The notes: a model not told the origin generated them from the letters alone. A DNA stretch of 64,000 nt from Psychrobacillus soli (GCF_006861775.1 NZ_VDGG01000012.1:29769-93768); one strand, 5' to 3'; shown: positions 1-9,642, counted from the stretch's first letter. Numbers and translations are program-made.

Positions 1-75
1 GAAGGTTGATATATAGGGATTAGCTCTCAATGACAATAAAGACGTTTAAGAGTTTATATTTTAGGGGTGAATGAT

Positions 76-444
76 ATGGAAGATTTTGCAGCATATTTAG
101 CGCGTATTGATGACCCGCAACACCGGGAGCGAACGGAAGAAGTTTTGGCATGGGTATCTGAGAAATTTCCAAGTTTAAATGAAGAAATTAAGTGGAATCA
201 ACCGATGTTTACCGATCATGGCACCTATATCATTGGCTTTAGCGTATCTAAAAATCATTTAGCGGTTGCCCCTGAACAAGCAGGGATGAATCATGTTGCT
301 GAAGTTATTGTGAAGGCTGGTTATGATCATACTAAGGAGTTGGTACGTATTCCGTGGAATGGTTCAGTGGATTATTCATTACTTGAGAAAATGATTGAGT
401 TTAATATTTTGGATAAGGCAGATTGTTCCACATTCTGGCGGTAA
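76..444 (+). CDS. DUF1801 / YdhG-like protein
   Basis: Small soluble protein of 122 residues of the DUF1801 (YdhG/Fra-like 'iron chaperone' fold) family; the biochemical role is not settled. The family pattern is visible: an N-terminal helix, KWNQPMF near residues 39-45, then a beta-rich segment (FSVSKNHLAVAP) and a C-terminal Trp-Arg. An in-frame GTG at 67 exists, but AGGGGTGA at 63-70 sits directly before the ATG at 76, so ATG is preferred. It is monocistronic, followed by a terminator. Family confidence is good, function unknown. Confidence 0.75.
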   Translation: MEDFAAYLARIDDPQHRERTEEVLAWVSEKFPSLNEEIKWNQPMFTDHGTYIIGFSVSKNHLAVAPEQAGMNHVAEVIVKAGYDHTKELVRIPWNGSVDYSLLEKMIEFNILDKADCSTFWR

Positions 445-460
445 TCAAGTATGTTTTGAA

Positions 461-496
461 TCCCTTCTATTGTTCATTTCCAGAAGGGGTTTTTTA
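461..496 (+). terminator. Rho-independent terminator
   Basis: A stem CCCTTCT/AGAAGGG (462-468 with 482-488) is followed by six T residues. It ends the DUF1801 transcript. Confidence 0.75.
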
Positions 497-621
497 GATT
501 AAAATATACATCAACTAAAGGGTAGTTCGAGGATGAAAGAAACCCTACATATTAGTGCACAAAATGTCGGATGATTGAATTCACTTACTGGTATTCTATG
601 GAGGATAAGGAGGTCATTGAG

Positions 622-1494
622 TTGGATTTGCTCCAAAATATGAATAGTGCCATTAACTTTATTGAGGAAAATCTTACGGATGATATAGACTTTACGGAAG
701 TCGCTAGGCGTGCTTATTGTTCTGAATATCATTTTAAAAGGATGTTTTCCTTCCTTGCAGGAGCTACACTATCTGAGTATATCCGTCGAAGAAGGCTTAC
801 GCTTGCAGCATTTGAACTAAGAGATAACAACATTAGGGTCATTGATATAGCGATCAAGTACGGGTACAACTCACCAGATTCTTTTGCTAGAGCGTTTCAA
901 CAATTGCATGGTATCACACCATCAGAAGCTAGAAAGAATGGTCATTCATTAAAAGCTTATCCATCAATGTCCTTCCAATTATCTATAAAAGGAGGCAGTG
1001 AAATGAACTATCGAATGGAAGAAAAAGAAGCATTTCGCATTATAGGAATTAAAAAAAGGGTTCCCATTATTTTTAATGGCGTTAATCCAGAGATTGCTTC
1101 TATGTGGCAAAGCTTAGATATGAAAATGATTAATAAACTGAAAGAACTATCTAATATCGAGCCAGTAGGACTGTTGAGTGCATCTATAAATTTCTCTGAA
1201 GGCAGGATGGAGGAAAAGGGGGAACTTGACCATTACATTGGCGTAGCAACAACAAAAGAATGTCCAGATAATTTAACCATACTTGAAGTACCAGCTGCTA
1301 CATGGGCCGTATTCGAAGCAGTTGGACCTTTTCCTGAAACACTACAAAATGTATGGGGGCGAATTTACTCAGAATGGTTTCCTTCCTCTCACTATGAACA
1401 AATAGAAGGTCCAGAAATCCTTTGGAATGAAAGTAAAGATGTAACTTCCCCAACATTTAAAAGTGAAATATGGATTCCCGTTTGGAAGAGATGA
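622..1494 (+). CDS. AraC family regulator with GyrI-like effector domain
   Basis: Transcription factor of about 290 residues. The first ~105 residues hold the two AraC helix-turn-helix units ([15 protein letters not shown] and [20 protein letters not shown]), ending in the usual GITPSEAR. The C-terminal ~150 residues resemble the GyrI-like/SOUL small-molecule binding domain and end in IWIPVWKR. The frame is open from an ATG at 571 without a ribosome site, whereas AAGGAGGT at 607-614 lies 7 nt before TTG at 622, so TTG is the likely start. It precedes an ABC exporter, and regulators of this architecture often control neighbouring drug or peptide efflux; that link is inference. Confidence 0.8.
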   Translation: MDLLQNMNSAINFIEENLTDDIDFTEVARRAYCSEYHFKRMFSFLAGATLSEYIRRRRLTLAAFELRDNNIRVIDIAIKYGYNSPDSFARAFQQLHGITPSEARKNGHSLKAYPSMSFQLSIKGGSEMNYRMEEKEAFRIIGIKKRVPIIFNGVNPEIASMWQSLDMKMINKLKELSNIEPVGLLSASINFSEGRMEEKGELDHYIGVATTKECPDNLTILEVPAATWAVFEAVGPFPETLQNVWGRIYSEWFPSSHYEQIEGPEILWNESKDVTSPTFKSEIWIPVWKR

Positions 1495-1545
1495 GTTATT
1501 AGTAATGATAGCTCTTATTTTTTTCTAAACTATAATATATACATG

Positions 1546-1577
1546 AACCTTTCCATTTTAATTGAAAAGGTTTTTTG
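1546..1577 (+). terminator. Rho-independent terminator
   Basis: AACCTTT pairs with AAAGGTT across a short AT-rich loop, followed by a T6 run. It separates the AraC gene from the ABC exporter. Confidence 0.6.
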
Positions 1578-1774
1578 TGTTTTCTTCTTCTTATTAATCA
1601 GTCTAAAGCCTTAGGTGAAAATCAAGTAATAGACTGATAAGTAAAATTTAGTTCAATTGTATAGTTACAAGAAAGAAGACTTAATAAATGAAAGGGAGGA
1701 GAATATTTTAGGGGAGTAGTAAGTTTTATAGTTTTTGTTTTACAAGTGTCTTATCTTGAAAACAGAGGTGACTT

Positions 1775-4093
1775 ATGAATTTTAGAATAATCCGTAATGA
1801 CATATTAAAAAGCAAAGCAATCAGCTTCACAACCATGGTATTTGTTGCTGTTTCGGCTATGCTTGTTTCGCTTGCAGCAATACTCGTCGTAAATCTTTCG
1901 GGTGCGATAGATACGCTTATGACACAAGCTAAAACTCCACATTTTATGCAGATGCATTCGGGAGAAATAGATACTGCACGGCTAACATCTTTTGCAGAGC
2001 AACATACAAATGTCGAAGAGTTTCAAGTGGTTGAATTTTTAGGCATAGACGGTGCGCAAATTATGTTAGGCGATCAATCACTTGCAAATAGTGTTCAGGA
2101 CAATGGTCTTAGCGTACAAAGTGAAAAATTCGATTATCTACTTGATCTGAATGGGCATATCATCCATGTATCAGATGGTGAGATTTATGTGCCGGTAAGT
2201 TATAGGAAGAACAACGCGACAGAGGTCGGTGATAGGGCTGTCATAAGTGGGAAGGAATTTATCGTTGCGGGTTTTCTACGTGATTCAACGATGAATTCCA
2301 CACTCTCCGCATCTAAGCGATTTCTTGTAAGCAGCAATGATTATGCGGACATGAAGAACCTAGGAAGTATGGAATATCTGATCGAGTTTAGATTAAAGGA
2401 TTTCTCCGCGATCGGCGCATTTGAAACAGCTTATGCCACAGCAGGGCTTGAAGCGAACGGGCCGACAGTTACCTATACGCTTTTCAAATTGATGAATGCA
2501 ATTTCCGATGGGATGATGATTGCGGTTATCCTTTTTGTAAGTGTACTTGTCGTTACTATCGCATTTATGTGCATACGTTTTACGCTACTTGCGAAAATCG
2601 AAGATGATTACCGTGAAATTGGTGTGATGAAAGCAATTGGGCTACGCCTTTCGGACATAAAGAAGATTTATCTTTCGAAATACATCACTATTGCCGCAAC
2701 AGGCAGTATATTTGGGTATATTTTATCGCTTGTGTTCCAAGGCAGACTGCTAGAAAACATACGCCTATATATGGGGGAAAGTGAAAATGCTTCTTTTGCT
2801 TACTTTTTCGGCATAATCGGCATTCTCCTTGTATTTCTTGCAATTATTCTTTATGTTAACTTCATTTTGAGAAGCTTTCGGAAAATATCCACTGCAGAAG
2901 CAATACGCTTTGGTACTTCCCAGGAAAAGAGCGCTAGTGCAAAGTATTTTAGCTTGAGCAGAAATAGATTGTTTAACACGAATACTTTTCTAGGTGCCCA
3001 AGATGTTCTCGTAAGGAAAAAGCTTTATGCCACTAGCTTAATGGTGTTGGTTCTTTCGACATTTATCATTATTGTTCCGCAAAACTTATCCAACACGATT
3101 TCCTCCAATAGCTTTATCAGTTATATGGGAATCGGAAACTACGATATGCGCATGGACATTCAGCAGACTGACAATATCTCTGAAAAAGCGGATTATATTT
3201 TAAAGACGATGAACAGTGACAGTTCCGTTTCAAAGGCTGCTGTTTTTACAACGAAAACATTCAAAGCTAAGACAGAAGAAGGTACGGAGGAAAATATAAA
3301 AATTGAACTCGGCGATCATTCCATTTTCCCGATAAATTATTCTGAAGGTAGGGCACCGACTGAAGAAAATGAAATTGCACTTTCGACGTTGAATGCTGAT
3401 GAGCTAAGCAAAAAAGTTGGCGATGTTATTACGTTAGTGATGGAAGGGAAGGAGAAAAATCTCTCAGTAAGCGGAATATATTCTGACATTACGAACGGTG
3501 GCAAAACCGCAAAGGCTGTTTTTAATGACCATACGGCAGATGTTATGTGGAGCATTATCTCCGTGGAGTTTTCAGATAAATCTATAGTAGAGGGAAAGGT
3601 CACGCAGTATGCGAACCTGTTTAATTTCGCGAAAGTTTCAGCTATTAATGAATTTGTGTCACAGACATTCGGTTCGACAATTAATTCCGTCGAAAAGGCA
3701 TCCACTGCCTCAGTTGCCGTTGCGCTGATTATTACGGTACTGGTTACTCTATTGTTTATGAAAATGCTTGTTGTAAAGGATAGACATTCCATTGCAGTCA
3801 TGAAATCGTTTGGTTTTACAAACGCGGATATTAGGGTGCAATATATTTCACGGTCCATAATCGTACTAATAGTAGGCATAGTTGTCGGTACGCTTTTGGC
3901 AAATACGCTTGGAGAAGTACTTGCTGGCGCGATGATCTCCTTGTTTGGAGCGTCGTCGTTTACATTTGTGGTCAATCCGCTTTCAGTATACCTGCTTAGT
4001 CCACTATTAATGGTTTGTGCAGTTCTTATTGCAACGATAATTGGTACATCAAATGCTGGAAAAATAAAAATATCCGAACATATAAAGGAGTAA
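1775..4093 (+). CDS. ABC transporter permease, FtsX type
   Basis: Membrane subunit of a two-gene ABC system, 772 residues. It shows one N-terminal membrane helix (~16-40), an extracytoplasmic region, an FtsX block with three helices (~245-365), another helix (~420-440), a second extracytoplasmic region and a C-terminal three-helix FtsX block (~640-765). The two-FtsX-domain plan is that of lipoprotein, peptide or antibiotic exporters and sensors rather than importers. AGAGGTGA precedes the ATG. The partner ATPase begins 3 nt after the stop. Local base use (many CGC/GCG) looks somewhat richer in GC than the flanks, which might reflect transfer. The substrate is unknown. Confidence 0.85.
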   Translation: MNFRIIRNDILKSKAISFTTMVFVAVSAMLVSLAAILVVNLSGAIDTLMTQAKTPHFMQMHSGEIDTARLTSFAEQHTNVEEFQVVEFLGIDGAQIMLGDQSLANSVQDNGLSVQSEKFDYLLDLNGHIIHVSDGEIYVPVSYRKNNATEVGDRAVISGKEFIVAGFLRDSTMNSTLSASKRFLVSSNDYADMKNLGSMEYLIEFRLKDFSAIGAFETAYATAGLEANGPTVTYTLFKLMNAISDGMMIAVILFVSVLVVTIAFMCIRFTLLAKIEDDYREIGVMKAIGLRLSDIKKIYLSKYITIAATGSIFGYILSLVFQGRLLENIRLYMGESENASFAYFFGIIGILLVFLAIILYVNFILRSFRKISTAEAIRFGTSQEKSASAKYFSLSRNRLFNTNTFLGAQDVLVRKKLYATSLMVLVLSTFIIIVPQNLSNTISSNSFISYMGIGNYDMRMDIQQTDNISEKADYILKTMNSDSSVSKAAVFTTKTFKAKTEEGTEENIKIELGDHSIFPINYSEGRAPTEENEIALSTLNADELSKKVGDVITLVMEGKEKNLSVSGIYSDITNGGKTAKAVFNDHTADVMWSIISVEFSDKSIVEGKVTQYANLFNFAKVSAINEFVSQTFGSTINSVEKASTASVAVALIITVLVTLLFMKMLVVKDRHSIAVMKSFGFTNADIRVQYISRSIIVLIVGIVVGTLLANTLGEVLAGAMISLFGASSFTFVVNPLSVYLLSPLLMVCAVLIATIIGTSNAGKIKISEHIKE

Positions 4094-4096
4094 AGT

Positions 4097-4855
4097 ATGA
4101 ACAAGATTATTATCGGTGATCATCTCGTAAAATCTTTCGGTGAGGGCGATGAAAAGCACAATGTTCTAAGCGAAGTGACGGTTGAAATAAAAGAGGGCGA
4201 GTTCGTTGCAGTTATGGGACCATCAGGCTCGGGAAAATCGACGCTAATGTTTGCGCTTAGTGGAATGGACAGTGTTGACGGTGGAAACGTCTTTTTCGAT
4301 GGTAAGAATTTATCGGCGGTCGAAGAGAAGGAGCTTTCAGATATACGTAGAACCAAAATGGGATTTGTTTTTCAACAGCCGACGATGCTTAAAAACCTGA
4401 ATATACTCGACAATATCATTTTTCCATCTATGCGTGACAACAGAAAAAACGTCGCGAATATTTTGGAAAAGGCAAGAGTGCTTATGAAAAGAGTAGGCAT
4501 TGAGGAGCTTGAAAGTCGTGATATTACACAGGTTTCGGGAGGTCAGCTTCAGCGTGCAGGAATATGCCGCGCACTTATGAACAATCCTAAAATCATTTTC
4601 GGCGACGAGCCTACGGGGGCACTAAACTCAAAATCAGCACAGGAGATAATGGACATATTTTCCGAAATCAACGCAAGCGGTACTGCGATTATGCTTGTAA
4701 CGCACGATGCGAAGGTTGCAGCACGGACGGAGCGAGTTATGTTTATGCGCGATGGAAAAATTGTGAGCGAGTTGAAGCTTCCGAAGTTTGTTGGGACGGA
4801 TATTGACGCTAGGGTCGAAGAGGTTACGGCAAAAATGCGGGAAATAGGAATCTGA
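4097..4855 (+). CDS. ABC transporter ATP-binding protein (MacB/LolD-like)
   Basis: ATPase of 252 residues for the preceding permease. Walker A GPSGSGKST is at 41-49, the signature VSGGQLQRAG at 146-155, and Walker B IIFGDEPT at 166-173 with catalytic Glu171. The sequence belongs to the MacB/LolD/YknY-like class that pairs with FtsX permeases. Its ribosome site (AAGGAGT) overlaps the permease stop codon, so the two are translationally coupled. An inverted repeat after the stop may terminate the operon. Confidence 0.9.
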   Translation: MNKIIIGDHLVKSFGEGDEKHNVLSEVTVEIKEGEFVAVMGPSGSGKSTLMFALSGMDSVDGGNVFFDGKNLSAVEEKELSDIRRTKMGFVFQQPTMLKNLNILDNIIFPSMRDNRKNVANILEKARVLMKRVGIEELESRDITQVSGGQLQRAGICRALMNNPKIIFGDEPTGALNSKSAQEIMDIFSEINASGTAIMLVTHDAKVAARTERVMFMRDGKIVSELKLPKFVGTDIDARVEEVTAKMREIGI

Positions 4856-4876
4856 ATGTTGGGTTTCCCAGAGCCA

Positions 4877-4912
4877 AAACGAGACATGTACTTTTGTATG
4901 TCGTCTCTTTTG
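4877..4912 (+). terminator. Imperfect hairpin, probable terminator
   Basis: GAGAC...GTCTC arms with an imperfect inner stem (around ATGTAC/GTATGT) and a TTTT loop are followed by a short T run. It is a weaker terminator than the others here. Confidence 0.4.
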
Positions 4913-4989
4913 ATTACGGTATAATATCCATGAAGTGATTGAAAAGAAACGAACAACTTTGTCCTATAAAAAAATCAGGAGGAATAACT

Positions 4990-5907
4990 ATGACCAAAAT
5001 AGTCCAAAAAATCGTTCCACATTTATGGTATGACAAAGAGGCAAAAGAAGCAGCAGAATTTTACGCTTCTATTTTCCCGCATTCTCAAATTACAGATATC
5101 ACAACACTGCGTGATACACCATCTGGTGACTGTGATCAAGTTTCTTTTGAAATTTGGGGACAAAAGTTCATGGCGATTGACGGTGGTCCATTTTTTAAGA
5201 TCAATCCATCCATTTCCTTCATGGTTAATTTTGATCCGTCGAGAGAAAAAGATGCGGAAGAGAAAATAAGGGATGTTTGGGACAAGTTGTCCGAAGGTGG
5301 TTCAGTGTTAATGCCGTTTGGTCAATATCCATTTAGTGAAAAGTATGGTTGGATCCAAGACAAATATGGTCTGTCATGGCAGTTAATGCTGACTAACCCA
5401 GAAGGTGAAGAGCGACCTGCGATAGTGCCGTCCCTTTTGTTTGTCGGTGAAAAATGTGGTAAAACGGAAGAGGCGATTCATTTTTATACGTCCATTTTTA
5501 AGGACGCAAAGCAGGGCAGTCTCGTACGTTACCCTAAAGGCATGGAACCTGACAAAGAAGGGACTGTCATGTTTGCTGATATGATGCTGGAAAACGAGTG
5601 GTTTGTCGCAATGGACAGTGCGCATGAACATAAATTCAGTTTCAACGAAGCCATCTCATTTATGGTATACTGCGACACACAAGAAGAGATTGATTACTAT
5701 TGGGAAAAGCTTTCTTTCGTTCCTAAATCGGAGCAATGTGGCTGGCTGAAAGATCCGTATGGCTTGTCTTGGCAAATCGTACCGAGCGTGATGGACGAAA
5801 TGATGCAAAACGGTACAACGGAGCAGATTGACCATGTAATGCAAGTGCTTCTGAAAATGAAAAAACTAAATTTGGCCGAGTTACAGAAATCATACACGGA
5901 GAAATAA
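4990..5907 (+). CDS. Tandem VOC (PhnB-like) protein
   Basis: Cytosolic protein of 305 residues made of two consecutive PhnB/3-dmu-9_3-mt type VOC domains. Each half starts with a VP-x-L/W strand and an EFYASIF or HFYTSIF helix and ends with YGLSWQ (about 1-150 and 155-290). VOC proteins of this type include glyoxalase- and resistance-like folds; the reaction cannot be read from sequence. A TTG at 4939 extends the frame, but AGGAGGA at 4978-4984 precisely serves the ATG at 4990. It is monocistronic and a T-box-like element follows directly. Confidence 0.82.
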   Translation: MTKIVQKIVPHLWYDKEAKEAAEFYASIFPHSQITDITTLRDTPSGDCDQVSFEIWGQKFMAIDGGPFFKINPSISFMVNFDPSREKDAEEKIRDVWDKLSEGGSVLMPFGQYPFSEKYGWIQDKYGLSWQLMLTNPEGEERPAIVPSLLFVGEKCGKTEEAIHFYTSIFKDAKQGSLVRYPKGMEPDKEGTVMFADMMLENEWFVAMDSAHEHKFSFNEAISFMVYCDTQEEIDYYWEKLSFVPKSEQCGWLKDPYGLSWQIVPSVMDEMMQNGTTEQIDHVMQVLLKMKKLNLAELQKSYTEK

Positions 5908-6056
5908 AATTTAGGTTACGACGAGAATGGCACTCGTTATAACAGTAGCAGTATGAACACGTACTGGATAAGGCAAATAGTGTGAGCTATTTGCGAATTT
6001 AGGTGGTAACACGAGTCTACTCGTCCTACTCGTTTTTACGATTAGGGCGTTTTTTG
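5908..6056 (+). promoter_or_regulatory. Partial T-box leader without downstream gene
   Basis: AGGTGGTAACACGAG at 6001-6015 is the hallmark T-box sequence. A GCAAATAG/CTATTTGC stem III-like hairpin lies just before it and a terminator (CGTCCTA with TAGGGCG at 6022-6049, then T6) just after. Only about 93 nt separate the T-box from the upstream stop codon, and no Stem I with its AGAGAG distal-loop signature or specifier loop is recognisable. The next gene is convergent, so no plus-strand gene is controlled. Most likely a truncated relic. Confidence 0.7.
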
Positions 6057-6096
6057 CCAAAAAAAGATAAGTAAAGCTTCATAGCCTCAAAAAACG

Positions 6097-6136
6097 AAAG
6101 AGCGTGTAGAAGATTTATCCTCATACACGCTCTTTT
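6097..6136. terminator. Bidirectional terminator
   Basis: GAGCGTGTA/TACACGCTC arms flanked by AAA and TTTT. It ends the minus-strand MFS operon and backs up the T-box terminator on the plus strand. Confidence 0.75.
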
Positions 6137-6138
6137 GA

Positions 6139-7557
6139 TTATTGATGAGTCGGCTTTTTCATGAATAAAGACAACACAATATTAATCACAGCCAATACTA
6201 AACTGATAATAAAGACTAGTGATGACCCCGCAGCTGCCGCTTGTGGTAATTCATTTGCAGTTGTTGCTAAAAAGCTAGTCTGTTTTGCAGATAAAACAGA
6301 TACCATTACCGCAATACCAATAGCTCCAGCTACTTGTTGAATAGTTTGCGTAATAGCAATCCCGTCAGGATAGTACCGTTTCGGAAGCGAATTTAATGTA
6401 TTTGTTTGTACAGAAGCAAGTACTGCCCCGATACCTAACATCATAATAATATGAGTGACTACGATCAACCACGTAGCCGTATCTGTCTCAAATTGTGTAT
6501 ATAATACATAAGCAATGGCTACTAAAATAGTTCCTGGTGTAATAACTGCTTTTGGACCATATTTGTCAAATAAACGACCAATCGTTGGAGCTAATATACA
6601 GTTTAGTAAGCTTCCTGGTAGAAGGATAAGACCTGTTGTAAAAGCAGCCATTAATAAAGCCATTTGCATATACATTGGTAAAACGACAAGCATGGACAAC
6701 ATATTAAAGAACGTGATAAAACTCATAATGACGCCAAGTACGAAAAGTGGGGAATTGAATGCTCTTAAATTCAACATTGGATTCTCCATTTTCATTTGAC
6801 GGATGGCAAAAATGATAATTGCTAACACTCCAATGATGATGGATCCAAGAACAGTTCCACTTGTCCAACCAGAAACACCACTTACACTAAATCCGTATAC
6901 AATACCACCGAATCCAATTGTCGAAAGAATAACAGAAAGTGCATCAATCGAAACTTTACGGATTTCATTCACATTTCGTAAATATACAATACCGAAAAAA
7001 AGTGAAAACAGTAAGAAGGGGATTGTAGCCCAGAAAATCCAATGCCATGATAATGTATCTAAAATAAGTCCTGCAATTGTTGGACCTAGAGCTGGACCAG
7101 CTAACATAACTAAGCCCATAACCCCCATAGCAGCACCACGTTTATTAGGAGGGAAGATAGTAAAAATAACATTTTGCGTTAAAGGTAAATTAATTGCCAG
7201 TCCCGCTGCTTGAATGATACGTGCTACTAATAAAAGCTCAAAACCAGGTGCTAAAGCAGCTAAAATCGTACCGAAAATGGATAGCAATATAGAAGTCATA
7301 AACATTTGACGTGTGGTGAATTTTTGCATTAAAATACCTGTTACTGGAACTAAAATACCTAATGTTAAAAAGTATCCTGTCGCTAGCCACTGAATCGTTG
7401 TGGGATCGACACTGAATATATGACTTAATTCTGTAAAGGCAATATTTAATGCCGTTTCACTAAACAGTCCGACAAAGCCCGCCACTAAAAGAGCAGCCAT
7501 AATCGGGCCAGTTTTGAGTTGTTGTTGATTGGGAATTGCATTGGTTTGTGTATTCAC
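6139..7557 (-). CDS. MDR family MFS transporter (DHA2)
   Basis: Drug:H+ antiporter of 472 residues of the DHA2 (EmrB/QacA/LmrB-like) family with 12-14 predicted membrane helices. Seen: the cytoplasmic-loop motif GILMQKFTTRQMF near residues 75-90 and the motif-C-like stretch GPALGPTIAGLIL near 150-165. It starts 3 nt downstream of the TetR regulator stop codon, so the two form an operon. Layout and family match the lincomycin-type lmrA-lmrB pairs of Bacillus, but substrate and orthology are inferred only. Confidence 0.85.
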   Translation of the reverse strand: MNTQTNAIPNQQQLKTGPIMAALLVAGFVGLFSETALNIAFTELSHIFSVDPTTIQWLATGYFLTLGILVPVTGILMQKFTTRQMFMTSILLSIFGTILAALAPGFELLLVARIIQAAGLAINLPLTQNVIFTIFPPNKRGAAMGVMGLVMLAGPALGPTIAGLILDTLSWHWIFWATIPFLLFSLFFGIVYLRNVNEIRKVSIDALSVILSTIGFGGIVYGFSVSGVSGWTSGTVLGSIIIGVLAIIIFAIRQMKMENPMLNLRAFNSPLFVLGVIMSFITFFNMLSMLVVLPMYMQMALLMAAFTTGLILLPGSLLNCILAPTIGRLFDKYGPKAVITPGTILVAIAYVLYTQFETDTATWLIVVTHIIMMLGIGAVLASVQTNTLNSLPKRYYPDGIAITQTIQQVAGAIGIAVMVSVLSAKQTSFLATTANELPQAAAAGSSLVFIISLVLAVINIVLSLFMKKPTHQ

Positions 7558-7560
7558 TTA

Positions 7561-8121
7561 TTAAGACTCCTTCAATACATTTGGTAGTACATGCGAAATA
7601 ACTTTCAGAGGTTCACTTGTGTTATCCGTTAAACAAAGCATTATCGCACCTTCGATAGAAGCCGTTATCATTAACGCAATGGAAGCAGCCGTATCTTTCG
7701 AAAAGCCATCTTCTACTAACTTTTTAATATAAATCTCTTGGATTTTTGCGTAAAGATTTGAACATGTATTACGAACTGGTTCACTTAGGGATGCCATTTC
7801 ACTAACGATACTGCTAAATGTATAACCACTAATCGTACCTTCTCGTTCAAAGTTTGCTACTAATTTTTCAATCATTGCACATAGAGCTTCTTGCGTGGTT
7901 TGATATTGTTTGAAAATTACTTCGATGTCTGTAGTAATTGCTTGATCGATTGACTCAAGACAAGTGATGAGTAGTTCTTCTTTTCCATTTGGAAAGTGAT
8001 GATAGAGCGCACCTTTTGTAATAGTGCATGCGTTTAAAATTTCACTTACTCCTACGCCCTTATATCCTTTCTGTTGAAAAAGATTTGTCGCGATGTAGAT
8101 TATCTGCGATTTAGTGTCCAT
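7561..8121 (-). CDS. TetR/AcrR family regulator (LmrA/YxaF-like)
   Basis: Repressor of about 186 residues. The N-terminal HTH is clear (GVGVSEILNACTITKGALYHHFPNGKE split over residues ~25-50), with the YxaF/LmrA-type ending YHHFPNGKEEL. A TTG at 8148 would add nine residues, but GAGGTGGT at 8130-8137 lies about 10 nt before the ATG at 8121, preferred here. It is first gene of the operon with the MFS pump. A promoter and an ACCGGT-centred site lie directly upstream, which suggests autoregulation. Confidence 0.85.
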   Translation of the reverse strand: MDTKSQIIYIATNLFQQKGYKGVGVSEILNACTITKGALYHHFPNGKEELLITCLESIDQAITTDIEVIFKQYQTTQEALCAMIEKLVANFEREGTISGYTFSSIVSEMASLSEPVRNTCSNLYAKIQEIYIKKLVEDGFSKDTAASIALMITASIEGAIMLCLTDNTSEPLKVISHVLPNVLKES

Positions 8122-8143
8122 TTCCGTAGTACCACCTCTCCAT

Positions 8144-8192
8144 ACCAACCGGTCTGTTTTTAACTATAGCAAAAATAAATCATCTGATGTAA
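8144..8192 (-). promoter_or_regulatory. Promoter and candidate operator of the TetR-MFS operon
   Basis: Read on the minus strand: -35 TTACAT (8192-8187), 18-nt spacer, -10 TATAGT (8168-8163). Just downstream, AGACCGGT (8155-8148) resembles the AGACC-type half site I associate with LmrA/YxaF operators. Its position over the start region fits repression. Confidence 0.5.
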
Positions 8193-8311
8193 GTGTTATT
8201 TTTGCTCTCTAAAACACGAATTCACAACTTTGACACATTTAAAGTGAGATAAGATTCAAGATTCTGTCATAGTTAGCTATATAGGATAAAGAAGCTTAGG
8301 AGGGATTAGCT

Positions 8312-8794
8312 TTGATAGAATTTAAGACTACTGATTTATGCGACGACCATGCAGATTCTCTACAAATTTGCGATATGGAGTTCCGTTCTTTCGGGAACAA
8401 GACTAGTTTTTCGGGAAAAATAGAAACGGTAAATGTATTTGAGGATAACGTGCTAGTCGTTGAAGCACTGGAAAATGTACCGGAAGGCTCTGTCATTGTG
8501 GTGGATGGATGTGGTTCCAAAGGATGTGCACTACTTGGCGACCGTCTAGCGGGCATCGCCGAGTCAAGAAAGTTAGCAGGCATTATTATTAATGGCTATG
8601 TGAGAGATTCAGCTGAGCTTGCTAAAATGAATGTCGGCATTCTTGCATTAGGAACATATCCGCTAAAAAGTAAAAAAGCTGGTACTGGCGAACGTAATAG
8701 CGTCCTTCACTTCGGAGGAGTTGACTGGAAGCCAGGAGAATATGTGTATGCGGATGAGGACGGAGTAATTACTTCTAAACAGTCTCTGTTATAG
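8312..8794 (+). CDS. rraA: RraA family protein
   Basis: Protein of 160 residues of the RraA fold (regulator of RNase E activity A; related proteins are 4-hydroxy-4-methyl-2-oxoglutarate/oxaloacetate aldolases). Typical segments: [10 protein letters not shown] near the N-terminus, [20 protein letters not shown] around 77-96, and [17 protein letters not shown] near the end. Start is TTG at 8312 with AGGAGGG 7 nt upstream. Firmicutes lack classic RNase E, so an aldolase or other role is as likely as RNA control. Monocistronic. Confidence 0.88.
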   Translation: MIEFKTTDLCDDHADSLQICDMEFRSFGNKTSFSGKIETVNVFEDNVLVVEALENVPEGSVIVVDGCGSKGCALLGDRLAGIAESRKLAGIIINGYVRDSAELAKMNVGILALGTYPLKSKKAGTGERNSVLHFGGVDWKPGEYVYADEDGVITSKQSLL

Positions 8795-8815
8795 GTTATA
8801 TCATCTTGAATATTT

Positions 8816-8853
8816 AAAATGCGTTCCCCTTTTTCACACAGGGAACGCATTTT
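8816..8853. terminator. Strong bidirectional terminator
   Basis: A perfect 13-bp stem AAAATGCGTTCCC/GGGAACGCATTTT with a 12-nt loop sits between the convergent rraA gene and the ABC-2 permease operon and serves both. Confidence 0.88.
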
Positions 8854-8858
8854 AGTAT

Positions 8859-9641
8859 TCACATTTTAATAGCTACACGTTTAGTCAGTTGACGAATCAT
8901 CCATAAAGTAATGACTATTAGAACGAAAATACCTATGCCAGACGCATATATGGGCAATTGCAACGATGCGAACATGTCATGGACTGGTAAGTCTAATACA
9001 ATTCTTAAAAGGATATCCTGTGCATAGATAATTATAAAAGCGATGATAATACAGATTAAGCCAAATAGAACGCCAAATCGATAAAATCCAGAGCCGATCA
9101 ACCAACCGACCAAATAATAGATAAAAATATTTAAAGCAAAGACGAAAATAGCTAATAGCCAATTACTTTGGAGATCTACAAAAGGCGTTAAAATAATGGA
9201 TTGAATCATTTCTCCGATCAAACCATCTTCATTTACCGGAGCGTTCTTGCCGAGTGAGCTATCCTTTAGAATGGAAAGGTTTACTACATTGACTAAAAAG
9301 ATTTGAATAACGGATACTAGACTAGCAATAATCGGAATGGTAATCGAGAGACCAACAGATGCTATAGCAGTACCTTTAAAATAATCTTTTCGTGTAACCC
9401 CATTACCCACATAGTAGGGGAGGAATCCGTAAGATGAAATAATGCCGATAACGAGCATGAAAATATTAGCTGCAATAAAAACTGCATCGAAATACTGGTT
9501 CATTTCAATTCCCTTAGTAATAGAAAGTATCGTTTTAATAATTTGAATAACGAGAAGGACACCTAAAAAACCAAGTGCCCAAAATAATTGAACCCAATAT
9601 AGATCCGTGGCGACTTTTGGATAAATTGCTTTTTGTTTCAT
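8859..9641 (-). CDS. ABC-2 type exporter membrane subunit
   Basis: Integral membrane protein of 260 residues with about six hydrophobic helices. Its location, last in a GntR-ATPase-permease operon and 1 nt after the ATPase stop, identifies it as the permease of a YtrA-controlled-type ABC-2 exporter. No substrate can be inferred; similar Firmicute systems respond to cell-wall antibiotics. The motif YYVGNGVTRKDYFKG around 80-95 is typical of these permeases. Confidence 0.75.
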   Translation of the reverse strand: MKQKAIYPKVATDLYWVQLFWALGFLGVLLVIQIIKTILSITKGIEMNQYFDAVFIAANIFMLVIGIISSYGFLPYYVGNGVTRKDYFKGTAIASVGLSITIPIIASLVSVIQIFLVNVVNLSILKDSSLGKNAPVNEDGLIGEMIQSIILTPFVDLQSNWLLAIFVFALNIFIYYLVGWLIGSGFYRFGVLFGLICIIIAFIIIYAQDILLRIVLDLPVHDMFASLQLPIYASGIGIFVLIVITLWMIRQLTKRVAIKM

Positions 9642-9642
9642 C

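Noticed and set aside
3337..4104. 255-codon minus-strand frame opposite the FtsX permease
   Set aside because: Low-complexity Ser/Thr/Ile-rich antisense of a clear membrane protein gene; no ribosome site or family.
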